Origin: DAOTVS01 sp034436375 | Lineage (GTDB): Bacteria > Chloroflexota > Anaerolineae > SpSt-313 | Direction of reading: 5' to 3' | DNA length: 11,876 nt | Assembly (NCBI GenBank): GCA_034436375.1 | Contig: DAOTVS010000158.1 | Span: 1-11,876, forward strand | Shown here: positions 1 to 5,923 of the stretch, one piece after another | How positions within the stretch are numbered: the stretch's first letter is position 1 | How the letters are laid out: each line of letters begins with the position of its first letter | The notes under the pieces: generated by a model | What the model saw: only the letters and a program-made list of their open reading frames with translations | Database searches by the model: none | What the model was told of the DNA's origin: nothing | Program-made: the position numbers and the translations under genes

Positions 1-430
1 CGGCAAAGACAACCTGTACCCCCGGCACACGCAGCAGCTCGTTGAGGACGGTAAAGCTGTTGGTCACTACCTGCAGCAAGCGCCACGCACGGCCGGCGAT
101 GGCACGCGCCAATTCCAGCGTCGTCGAGCCAGACTCAATGGCGATCACATCGCCATCGTGCACCAACCCCAGGGCCGCCAGCCCGATGGCGCGTTTTTCT
201 TCGCCGCATTCGGCCTGGCGCTGCACAACCGGGGGCTCGGGATCCCGCGGCATCAGGCGGCGGGCGCCGCCACGGATGCGCTGCAACCGCCCGAGCGCCC
301 CTAGCTCATCTATGTCTCGCCGGATAGTGATCTCGCTCACCCCCAGGCGCGCAGCCAGGTCCGCTACCGAGACGGTCCCCCGGCGCCACACCTCGGCGAC
401 AATGGCATCCTGCCGCTCAGTCTTGAGCAC
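1..430 (-). CDS. DeoR-family transcriptional regulator (C-terminus cut by window edge)
   Basis: The visible 143 residues form a DeoR-type repressor. A winged helix-turn-helix occupies about residues 6-56 and carries the family signature: VSVADLAARLGVSEITIRRD at 20-39 followed by the wing ending RIRGGA (51-56). A linker with EEKRAIG (77-83) leads into the sugar-phosphate sensor domain, where GDVIAIESGSTT (93-104) matches the phosphate-binding loop of the DeoRC family. Members repress sugar or nucleoside catabolic operons and are released by a phosphorylated intermediate; the target here lies outside the window and cannot be named. The start is a GTG at 428-430, chosen because GGAGGT lies about 6 nt upstream and because the HTH begins right after it. 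The C-terminal part of the sensor domain is missing only because the window ends. Family is seen directly; the effector is unknown. Confidence 0.9.
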   Translation of the reverse strand, partial: MLKTERQDAIVAEVWRRGTVSVADLAARLGVSEITIRRDIDELGALGRLQRIRGGARRLMPRDPEPPVVQRQAECGEEKRAIGLAALGLVHDGDVIAIESGSTTLELARAIAGRAWRLLQVVTNSFTVLNELLRVPGVQVVFA

Positions 431-516
431 AGCTTACCTCCACAGATCCGGCCCGCCTGCAGCCAGTGATGACGGGCACCGGCAGCGGCAAATCACAACC
501 GCAATGGGCATAGATG

Positions 517-533
517 ATCAGACGCAATCTGAT
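517..533. promoter_or_regulatory. operator-like palindrome overlapping the DeoR-gene promoter
   Basis: ATCAGA (517-522), a 5-nt spacer and TCTGAT (528-533) form a perfect 6+6 inverted repeat. It overlaps the downstream edge of the -10 box (532-537) and covers the predicted start site, where a bound repressor would block transcription. Since DeoR-family proteins often repress their own gene, autoregulation is the natural reading. That the encoded protein binds here is inference. Confidence 0.45.
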
Positions 534-560
534 TCTATCACTGAAACAATCAAGTGTCAA
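532..560 (-). promoter_or_regulatory. sigma70-type promoter for the DeoR-family gene
   Basis: On the minus strand a perfect -35 TTGACA (560-555) is followed after exactly 17 nt by TAGAAT (537-532), five of six matches to the -10 consensus. Transcription would start near 525, giving a leader of about 95 nt before the GTG at 430. This is the best promoter match in the window; it is a motif call only. Confidence 0.65.
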
Positions 561-610
561 CAGGCTGCGCATATGTGGTTTGCCCCAGAGTTGTAATCAC
601 AGGTGGTGGC

Positions 611-646
611 ACGCGCCGTGATAGGGAGTGCGATATGCCGGCGCGT
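611..646. other. inverted repeat upstream of the amidase gene
   Basis: ACGCGCCG (611-618) and CGGCGCGT (639-646) are perfect 8-bp inverted arms separated by 20 nt, 60-95 bp upstream of the amidase ATG. It could be a leader hairpin or a binding site. I see no good plus-strand -35/-10 pair for the amidase; TGTAAT at 592-597 is a possible lone -10. In GC-rich DNA an 8-bp repeat can occur by chance. Confidence 0.3.
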
Positions 647-705
647 CGGGCGGTCAACTGCCGGTGGGATCCCGCCATAGGCTGAGCCGGGACAAGGAGT
701 ATTGA

Positions 706-1698
706 ATGAGGCAGATGGTGCGCGGGTGGGCTGCGCTGAGCATGGGCCTGGGAATAGTCCTCTTGGTTCTCGCCATCGGGACGGTCGCCCAAGTTGGGGC
801 GCCGAGGCCGCCAACCGTAGAGAGCCCCCCCATATCCGGGCCACCGCAGGCGGATATCGAGTCTACACCTGAGCCACCACAAGTCGATGTCGAGCCTACT
901 TCTGATCTGCCACAGGTGGAAGCCGGCTCGACGCCCTCGCGCAAGCCGCTGGTGGCCGTTGATGCTGGTCATGGGGGCACGGATGCGGGCGGGGAACACC
1001 GTAACGCCCAGGGGGTCGTCGACCTCACGGAAAGTCAGGTCAACCTGCAGATAGCACTTTTGCTGCGCGACGCGCTCCAGGCTCGCGGCTGCGACGTCTA
1101 CCTGACGCGCAGCAGCGATGACTTTCCCGACGAGCCCATGCAGGACTGGAATGGCGACGGCGAGATAACCGTCCGCGATGACCTCCAGTTGCGCGTGGAC
1201 CGCGCTAACGCCGCAGGCGCCGACGTCCTCATCTCGCTGCACGAGAACGCCCTCGACAATGCGGATCCCACCGCTTCGTGCAGTAATGGGGGTGGCGGCA
1301 CCACCACCTACTACTGCGCCGACCGCCCCTTTGCCGACCGCAACCTGCGCCTGGCCACACTGGTGCACCGGGAGGTCCTGACCGCCATCCGCAGCTTTGG
1401 CTACGAGCCGGCGGACCAAGGGATCATCGACGACCACCAGTTGCAGACCCCGACCGGCAAGGGCGAGCACATCTATATTCTGGGGCCACATGACAATGTC
1501 ATCACGCGCCCCAGCCTCATGCCTGGCGTTCTCAGCGAGCCTCTCTTCATCACCTGCGAGCCCGAGGAAGCCCTCCTGACGCGCGCGGATTTTCGCGCAG
1601 CCCTGGCCAAGGCGTATGCCAACGCAATAACGGATTTCCTGAGGGGCGAAGGATGGCCGCTTGCGAGCCCTACCACTAGCCCAACCCTGGGATTCTAG
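706..1698 (+). CDS. N-acetylmuramoyl-L-alanine amidase (Amidase_3), exported
   Basis: A 330-residue zinc amidase expected to cleave the bond between MurNAc and L-alanine in peptidoglycan. Residues 1-30 hold a short basic start and one hydrophobic segment (about 9-28), a signal peptide or membrane anchor. Residues 33-78 are a Pro/Glu/Ser-rich stalk with three 11-residue imperfect repeats. The catalytic domain starts at VAVDAGHGG (83-91). Likely zinc ligands are H89, E109 in DLTESQ and H179 in ISLHENA; E278 in GVLSEPLF is the probable catalytic Glu. Between the LTR at 133-135 and the RVDRAN helix (163-168) lies an EF-hand/dockerin-type loop, D147 to D158, with Asp/Asn/Asp/Gly at 147/149/151/152 and Asp at 158. 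AAGGAG ends about 7 nt before the ATG and supports the start. The gene is monocistronic, divergent from the DeoR gene. Family call is firm; calcium binding is inferred. Confidence 0.9.
   Translation: MRQMVRGWAALSMGLGIVLLVLAIGTVAQVGAPRPPTVESPPISGPPQADIESTPEPPQVDVEPTSDLPQVEAGSTPSRKPLVAVDAGHGGTDAGGEHRNAQGVVDLTESQVNLQIALLLRDALQARGCDVYLTRSSDDFPDEPMQDWNGDGEITVRDDLQLRVDRANAAGADVLISLHENALDNADPTASCSNGGGGTTTYYCADRPFADRNLRLATLVHREVLTAIRSFGYEPADQGIIDDHQLQTPTGKGEHIYILGPHDNVITRPSLMPGVLSEPLFITCEPEEALLTRADFRAALAKAYANAITDFLRGEGWPLASPTTSPTLGF
841..939 (+). repeat. three tandem 33-bp imperfect repeats encoding the amidase stalk
   Basis: In-frame units at 841-873, 874-906 and 907-939 encode PPQADIESTPE, PPQVDVEPTSD and LPQVEAGSTPS. 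The shared pattern is (P/L)PQ-x-(D/E)-x-E/G-x-T/S. They form a flexible acidic, proline-rich spacer between the membrane segment and the catalytic domain. The units have diverged, so this is an old duplication rather than a recent slippage event. Confidence 0.7.
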
Positions 1699-2063
1699 CC
1701 CGAAAAGAGCGCCAGCACCCTCCCGGGCAATTGGGGGCTGGTCCGCTCCGCCCAAGCCTGGCTTTATCTCAGAGGGAGTGGGTCGTATAAGAAGGCCTGT
1801 TCCGGCCGTGTGCCCAGCAAGATGCCCGGAAACCAGAAGGCGTTTTCATCGTGCGTTGCGCCCAATCGGGCATGGGTGACTCATTTGGAGGGTATTGGGC
1901 TCAAGCCGCCGCTACGACAGAAGTGTCAGGCGGCTTCCCACACGGCGTTGACGCCATGGGGTGCCCGGCAGGAGTCTCGTCCGATCCATTGCCCGGAGGC
2001 TGTGCAACAAAAGAGGCGGCCCTATGGGCCGCCTCTGCGGCGATGGAGCTCGCTGCCGCGCCT
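1699..2063. other. 365-bp non-coding gap between the convergent amidase and hypA genes
   Basis: No open reading frame here has a ribosome site and recognisable product. The right end holds the hypA terminator (2004-2035). The middle holds several inverted repeats: ATGCCCG/CGGGCAT (1822-1828 with 1867-1873), GCCCAAT/ATTGGGC (1860-1866 with 1894-1900), and a two-tier hairpin with outer arms AAGCCGCC/GGCGGCTT (1903-1910 with 1929-1936) enclosing GACA/TGTC (1916-1919 with 1924-1927). I match it to no known riboswitch or ncRNA family. It may contain the amidase 3' UTR or a small RNA. Confidence 0.5.
2004..2035 (-). terminator. Rho-independent terminator of hypA
   Basis: Reading the minus strand, GAGGCGGCCC (2035-2026), a 3-nt loop and GGGCCGCCTC (2022-2013) make a perfect 10-bp GC-rich stem. 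It is followed at once by TTTTGTTG (2012-2005). The stem begins 28 nt after the hypA stop codon. The U-rich tail lies only on the minus-strand side, so this acts for hypA and not clearly for the convergent amidase. Confidence 0.85.
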
Positions 2064-2405
2064 CTACTCGACTTCGATGCTTTCCACGCGCATCTCTTGC
2101 CCCGCCAGAATCTCCCCGCCGGTTGACCCACAATCTGGGCAGGTCCACTCGCGCTCGGCAGGTTCGAACTCAGCTCCACAGTTGCGACACCGAAAACGGA
2201 TCGGGATACGCGTAAAGGTAAGGCGAGCCTTTTCGGCCAGGGTGCCCTGGCTGAGAAAATCAAAGTAGAACTGGATCGAATCATCAACCAGGCCCGACAT
2301 CTCCCCCACGCACAGATTGATGCCGGTCACACGCTGGGCGCCTGCTTTTTCGGCATACTCCAGCACCACGGAGAGCATGCCCTCGGTAATAGCCATCTCA
2401 TGCAT
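2064..2405 (-). CDS. hypA: hydrogenase/urease nickel incorporation protein HypA
   Basis: A 113-residue HypA, the usual full length for the family. HypA delivers nickel, with HypB, to the large subunit of [NiFe]-hydrogenases (and to urease in some bacteria). The N-terminal MHE provides the nickel-binding amide, His2 and Glu3. A zinc ribbon has two CxxC pairs, C73/C76 and C89/C92. The middle segment INLCVGEMSGLVDDSIQFYF matches the family core. The ATG at 2403-2405 is fixed because MHE must be N-terminal. No hypB, hypC-F or hydrogenase structural gene is in the window, so its partners lie elsewhere. The gene has a candidate promoter placed almost on the ATG and ends at a strong terminator, so it may be expressed on its own, though it sits 50 nt or so behind the GNAT-like gene on the same strand. 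Confidence 0.95.
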   Translation of the reverse strand: MHEMAITEGMLSVVLEYAEKAGAQRVTGINLCVGEMSGLVDDSIQFYFDFLSQGTLAEKARLTFTRIPIRFRCRNCGAEFEPAEREWTCPDCGSTGGEILAGQEMRVESIEVE

Positions 2406-2411
2406 GGTCAG

Positions 2412-2440
2412 ATTATAGCAAATTCGGGCACGGGTACAAA
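2412..2440 (-). promoter_or_regulatory. promoter of hypA predicting a leaderless transcript
   Basis: A perfect -10 TATAAT reads on the minus strand at 2417-2412. Only 6 nt (2411-2406) separate it from the hypA ATG, so transcription should start at or within a base or two of the start codon. The region before the ATG has no Shine-Dalgarno match, which fits leaderless translation. The -35 is weak: TTTGTA at 2440-2435, spacer 17, three of six matches. Confidence 0.5.
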
Positions 2441-2455
2441 AGGACGGGCTATCAG

Positions 2456-3601
2456 CTACACGCTCAGATCGTACACCCGGTACGTTTTGTAGATCGTACC
2501 GTAGAGCGCCTCGATGGCCTGACGCATAGGAATGTTATCCTCCAAGATCCACGACATCTCGCCCCAGGTGTAGCCCTTGCGCGCTCCCTCCTGAATGGTG
2601 CGCAGGTAAAAGACCGAGTCGATGCCGCGCAGCTGATAGTCCTTGACCACCCCCATGATGATCACACGCAGGCAGTTGATCTGGCGCCGATACCACAGGA
2701 AGGGCGCCCAGCCAAAGGGGAAAAGGCGGCCGTTGCGCACATGCCGGAAGGCCTGATTCACATCGGGCAGCGAGACGGAAACGCCTACCGGCCGGCCATT
2801 CTCCGCCTCGGCCACAAAGAGGAGGTCGGGGTCGAGGATCGCCTTGAGTTCCTCCGCCAGATGGTCAAACTCTGCGTCGGTCATGGGCACAAAGCCCCAG
2901 TTGCGGCTCCAGGCGTCGTTGTAGACCTGCTTGGCCAGAGCGAGCTCGTCGTAAAAGCGCTTCATGTTGACCTTGCGCACCCGGACCTTGTGCCGCTTCT
3001 CGACAATGTCGGCCACTCGCAGGACCTTCTCGGGGATACCTTTGCCACCGTCCAGGAAGGTCGCCGTATCCATCCGGTAGGCGTAGAGGTCCTTTGACTT
3101 TTTGAAGCCATAGCGCTCGACAAAGGTCGGGTAATAGGGCGGGTTGTAGGTCATCATCACGACGGGGGGCATATCATACGCGTTGAGGAGCATGCCGCAC
3201 TCTTCATTGGTCGAGTAGCTCATGGGGCCGCGGAGTGTCTCCATACCCTGCGCCTTGGTCCAGTCCCGCGCCGCATCGAACAGCGCCTCGGCCACAGGAT
3301 ATTCCTCGATCACATCAAAGAGGCCGAAAAAGCCCGTCTTTTCTTGATGGAACTGGTTGTGGTTATCGTTGCGGATGGCAGCAATAGTGCCGATGGTGCG
3401 CTTGTTACGCACGGCCCGGTAAAAGGCGACATCGCCGTGTTTGAAGAAGGGATGGCGGTTCCTGTCAGTAAACTCGATGCGTTCGGAGCGCAAGTAGGGG
3501 ACCCAAACGGGGTTGTTGCGGTAAAGCTCATACTGGAAATCGATAAAGGCATTCCGGTCACGGTCGTTCTCAACGGGCACGATCTCGAAATCGCGAGGCA
3601 T
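2456..3601 (-). CDS. GNAT-like acyltransferase of unknown substrate
   Basis: A 381-residue soluble protein that resembles the long GNAT-fold proteins annotated only as hypothetical or N-acetyltransferase (the type that includes E. coli YghO; this comparison is from memory). Its C-terminal part has a GNAT-like acyl-CoA segment, VIIMGVVKDYQLRGID (313-328), and then EMSWILEDN (348-356), where GNAT proteins place the beta5/alpha4 region. The N-terminal half is rich in aromatic residues, with conserved-looking GPMSYSTNEECG and PPYYPTFVERYGF. No signal peptide or membrane segment is evident. I chose the ATG at 3599-3601, because GGGGGAG lies 8 nt upstream; an in-frame GTG two codons earlier (3605-3607) is only 2 nt from that site. 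The gene lies between plsY and hypA on the same strand. Substrate is unknown and lipid or amine acylation cannot be told apart. Confidence 0.7.
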   Translation of the reverse strand: MPRDFEIVPVENDRDRNAFIDFQYELYRNNPVWVPYLRSERIEFTDRNRHPFFKHGDVAFYRAVRNKRTIGTIAAIRNDNHNQFHQEKTGFFGLFDVIEEYPVAEALFDAARDWTKAQGMETLRGPMSYSTNEECGMLLNAYDMPPVVMMTYNPPYYPTFVERYGFKKSKDLYAYRMDTATFLDGGKGIPEKVLRVADIVEKRHKVRVRKVNMKRFYDELALAKQVYNDAWSRNWGFVPMTDAEFDHLAEELKAILDPDLLFVAEAENGRPVGVSVSLPDVNQAFRHVRNGRLFPFGWAPFLWYRRQINCLRVIIMGVVKDYQLRGIDSVFYLRTIQEGARKGYTWGEMSWILEDNIPMRQAIEALYGTIYKTYRVYDLSV

Positions 3602-3670
3602 GGCCACTTCTCCCCCTGGTCACGTGGTCCAAGACCCCGTCGGAAAGGCGGGGATACCCGGTACGGCGTG

Positions 3671-3698
3671 ATTCTAGGCAAAAGGCGGATACACACAA
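3671..3698 (-). promoter_or_regulatory. candidate promoter for the GNAT-like gene
   Basis: On the minus strand TAGAAT (3676-3671) is preceded after a 16-nt spacer by TTGTGT (3698-3693, matching the first three -35 bases). Transcription would begin near 3664, with a leader of about 60 nt. That leader contains a short CCCCG/CGGGG inverted repeat (3635-3639 with 3649-3653). Readthrough from plsY, whose stop is at 3714, is equally possible. Confidence 0.35.
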
Positions 3699-3713
3699 AA
3701 CCCATGGACGGCC

Positions 3714-4358
3714 TTACTTGCGCGCAGAGGCCGGCACGGCGCTGGCGCGTTGGCCCACTTTGCGCTCGGTGCCCTGGATCAGGCGCACGATATTGGAGCG
3801 CAACTCAAAGACACTGAGCAGGCCTACGATACCCGCATAGAGGCAGTAAGCCCACGGCCAGCCGCCCCAATGGGCGCCGGCAGCAAAGAACACTGGCAGG
3901 GCTACAGCCACCACAATGGAGGCCAGCGAAGCATAACGCGACAACGCCAGCACAGGGATGGCGACCGCAATCGCTGCCGCCCCGGCTGCAGGGTTGATGA
4001 AGAGGGCCACGCCGATATTGGAGATCGTGCCGGCGCCGCCATCCCACCCCAAAAACACAGAGTAATTGTGGCCGAGGATCACAGCCACCCCAGCAATGGC
4101 CAATGCCCACGGGGTGCCGCCGATGGCGCGCGCCACCAACACCGCCGCCCCGCCTTTGAGGCCATCGCCCAACACAGTCAGCACTGCCGGCATCGGACCC
4201 GCCGAGCGCAAGACGTTGGTGCCGCCCGTGCGGCCACTGCCCACCCTGCGCACATCAGTACCCGTAAACGCGCGCACAATCAGGTAACCGGTCGGAAAAG
4301 CTCCCATCAGATAGGCCAGCAAGAACACGGCCAGGTATCGGACCACTGTTTCTACCAT
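3714..4358 (-). CDS. plsY: PlsY-family glycerol-3-phosphate acyltransferase, divergent
   Basis: A 214-residue polytopic membrane protein of the PlsY/YgiH family, which transfers an acyl group from acyl-phosphate to glycerol-3-phosphate in the first step of phospholipid synthesis. Hydrophobic segments lie at about 5-31, 56-79, 83-103, 112-138, 142-162 and 169-184. The three family motifs are present but altered: GSGRTGGTNVLR (40-51; usually GSGNPGATN), GHNYSVFLGWDGGAG (96-110; the usual Gly-Gly-Lys-Gly has Ala in place of Lys), and ELRSNIVRLIQGTE (185-198; usually HR-x-NI-x-RL-x-x-G-x-E). GDGLKGG (64-70) matches the DxxKG site. The ATG at 4356-4358 has GAGGGG about 7 nt upstream. No plsX is nearby. 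Family is secure; the motif changes make the exact acyl donor or acceptor uncertain, and it may be a paralogue rather than the housekeeping enzyme. Confidence 0.85.
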   Translation of the reverse strand: MVETVVRYLAVFLLAYLMGAFPTGYLIVRAFTGTDVRRVGSGRTGGTNVLRSAGPMPAVLTVLGDGLKGGAAVLVARAIGGTPWALAIAGVAVILGHNYSVFLGWDGGAGTISNIGVALFINPAAGAAAIAVAIPVLALSRYASLASIVVAVALPVFFAAGAHWGGWPWAYCLYAGIVGLLSVFELRSNIVRLIQGTERKVGQRASAVPASARK

Positions 4359-4419
4359 GGATTACCCCTCGGCTGATTGCGCCCGGCCTGATGGCCCTGC
4401 GCTAAATACTAGAACCCAC

Positions 4420-4452
4420 AGCCCAGAAAGGGGTTGCGGCAACCGCCGGGCT
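4420..4452 (-). other. nested hairpin in the plsY leader
   Basis: A 13-bp palindrome, GGTTGC-G-GCAACC (4432-4444), is enclosed by AGCCC/GGGCT (4420-4424 with 4448-4452). It lies just downstream of the predicted plsY start site and could be an RNA hairpin or an operator. I match it to no known leader element. Confidence 0.35.
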
Positions 4453-4469
4453 TGCAGGCACAGGAGGCC

Positions 4470-4478
4470 ATTATACCA
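4470..4478 (-). promoter_or_regulatory. extended -10 promoter for plsY
   Basis: The minus strand reads TGGTATAAT (4478-4470), a perfect TATAAT with the TG dinucleotide of an extended -10. No convincing -35 lies 15-18 nt upstream, which extended -10 promoters tolerate. Start would be near 4463 and the leader about 105 nt long. Confidence 0.55.
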
Positions 4479-4601
4479 CAAATCGCTGCCGACAGGGGTG
4501 CACTTGGGTCGCGGGCGAGGGGGGGAACTGGGGCGCATCGTCTTGGCCTCATGGGTGTTATTGCGCGTGTACACCCGGTTTTCGTTTACCCAAAAGGCGT
4601 C

Positions 4602-4616
4602 TGCCATACCATGGCA
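4602..4616. promoter_or_regulatory. operator-like inverted repeat upstream of the dehydrogenase gene
   Basis: TGCCAT (4602-4607), a 3-nt spacer and ATGGCA (4611-4616) form a perfect inverted repeat that ends 28 bp before the dehydrogenase ATG. A palindrome GTGTACAC (4567-4574) and arms GGGTGT/ACACCC (4553-4558 with 4571-4576) lie just upstream. I find no convincing plus-strand promoter, so the repeat could be a regulator site or a leader hairpin. Confidence 0.35.
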
Positions 4617-4644
4617 AGGCGCGCTCGGTGGATGGGGATAGCCC

Positions 4645-5880
4645 ATGAAGGCGATTCAGTTGATCTCAAGCATCCCCCGCTATGCCCTGACCAAGATGGT
4701 CGGCCGGTTATACCAGCCGGCCTTCTGGGGCCCGCTGTCCATGCTCCAGCTCCGCGAGGTGCCCGAGCCTGCGCTGCCCGGCCCCGAGTGGGTCAAAATC
4801 CACACTCACTATGGCGGCATCTGTGGCAGTGATCTGCACACGATCCAGCTGCAGAACAGCCCTGCCCTCTCGGTGTTCACTTCCTTTCCCTTTACCCTGG
4901 GGCACGAGAGCGTGGGTACGGTGATAGAGGTCGGGCCGCAGGCCGGGGACCTGCGGCCGGGCGATCGGGTGGTGGCCGAAGGGCTCCTCCCCTGCGCCAC
5001 GCGCGGCATCGCCGAGCCTTGCGCGCCCTGCCGGCGGGGCGAGTTCTCTCGCTGCCGCCATCTCGCCGAAGGAACGCTGGCGCCCGGAATGAGCATCGGC
5101 GCCTGCCGCGATACAGGCGGGAGTTGGAGCCCCTGCTTCGTCGCCCACCGTTCGCAGGTCTTTCGCGTGCCCCCCAATGTCAGCGATGAGAGCGCCGTGC
5201 TGGTCGACGCTTTTGCCTCGGCCCTGCACGGCGTCATGCTGCGCTTCCCGGCAGACCATGAGACCGTCCTCATCCTCGGCGCGGGGATCATTGGCCTGTG
5301 CGCCATAGCGGCGCTGCGGGCGGCGGGCAGCCGGGCGCGTATCCTCGTCTCGGCCCGCTATCCCTTCCAGGCGGAGATGGCGCAGAAGCTCGGCGCCAGC
5401 GAGGTCATCCGCACGGAAGCGGGCGGCCTGGCGGCCCCGCTGGCCCGCATCACCGGGGGCAGGCTCTACAAGCCGCTCCTGGGGCGCGATGTGCTCGTGG
5501 GCGGCGCCGATGTCACCTATGAATGCATCGGCAGCGCTCGCAGCCTCAACGATAGCCTGAGCCTGACGGCAAGTGGGGGTGCAGTGGTGCTGGTAGGGCT
5601 GGCCTCCACCCCGCACGGGGTCGATTGGACCCCTATCTGGCTCAAGGAACTGAACGTGCAGGGCAGCTTTTGGTGCGGCACCGAAACATTCCAGGGCCGG
5701 CGGGTGCGCACCTTCCAGCTCGCCCTCGATTGGCTGGCCGAGGGGCGCATCGATCTGGCCCCCCTGCTCACCCACCGCTTCCGGCTGGAGAAATATGCGC
5801 AGGCCTTTCACGTCGCCACTCACAAGGGCCGCTATCACACGATCAAAGCAGCGTTTGCATTTCAACCGTTTCAGGGATAG
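4645..5880 (+). CDS. zinc-dependent medium-chain alcohol/polyol dehydrogenase
   Basis: A 411-residue member of the zinc-containing MDR superfamily, which oxidises or reduces an alcohol, polyol or aldehyde with NAD(P). The GroES-like N-terminal domain carries catalytic-zinc ligands C60 (GICGSDLH) and H87-E88 (TLGHES), with D188 a possible further ligand. Four cysteines, C117, C126, C129 and C137, match a structural zinc site but with a longer gap after the first than is usual. The Rossmann domain has LGAGIIG (211-217). At the end of the second strand VSARYPF (235-241) lacks the Asp/Glu typical of NAD-specific enzymes, hinting at NADP. The ATG at 4645 has only a weak GGGGA site 7-8 nt upstream, but the N-terminal MKAIQ is typical of the family. 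It lies 43 nt before an unrecognised gene, likely the same operon. The substrate cannot be deduced. Confidence 0.88.
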   Translation: MKAIQLISSIPRYALTKMVGRLYQPAFWGPLSMLQLREVPEPALPGPEWVKIHTHYGGICGSDLHTIQLQNSPALSVFTSFPFTLGHESVGTVIEVGPQAGDLRPGDRVVAEGLLPCATRGIAEPCAPCRRGEFSRCRHLAEGTLAPGMSIGACRDTGGSWSPCFVAHRSQVFRVPPNVSDESAVLVDAFASALHGVMLRFPADHETVLILGAGIIGLCAIAALRAAGSRARILVSARYPFQAEMAQKLGASEVIRTEAGGLAAPLARITGGRLYKPLLGRDVLVGGADVTYECIGSARSLNDSLSLTASGGAVVLVGLASTPHGVDWTPIWLKELNVQGSFWCGTETFQGRRVRTFQLALDWLAEGRIDLAPLLTHRFRLEKYAQAFHVATHKGRYHTIKAAFAFQPFQG

Positions 5881-5923
5881 ACTCAAAGTCGCTTGTCTGC
5901 ACAGCATTCAGGAGTCCCAGGTC

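Noticed and set aside
550..1755. 401-residue minus-strand open frame across the amidase gene
   Set aside because: It is antisense to a gene with intact catalytic motifs, spans non-coding flanks, has no ribosome site, and its low-complexity Arg/Gly/Ala/Val protein matches nothing; GC-rich codon bias produces such frames.
1810..2268. 152-residue plus-strand open frame in the amidase-hypA gap
   Set aside because: It runs through the hypA terminator hairpin and antisense into hypA; no start signal or recognisable sequence.
4553..4590. Intrinsic terminator on the plus strand (GGGTGT/ACACCC stem then GGTTTTCGTTT)
   Set aside because: The stem is only 6 bp with a 12-nt loop, the tail is not a continuous T-run, and no upstream plus-strand gene needs terminating.
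4708..5907. 399-residue minus-strand open frame across the dehydrogenase gene
   Set aside because: Antisense shadow of a clear MDR dehydrogenase with zinc and nucleotide motifs; no recognisable domain or start signal.
5795..5923. 43-residue N-terminal extension of the 483-residue protein
   Set aside because: It would overlap the end of the dehydrogenase by 86 bp and has no ribosome site, whereas AGGAG stands before the ATG at 5924.
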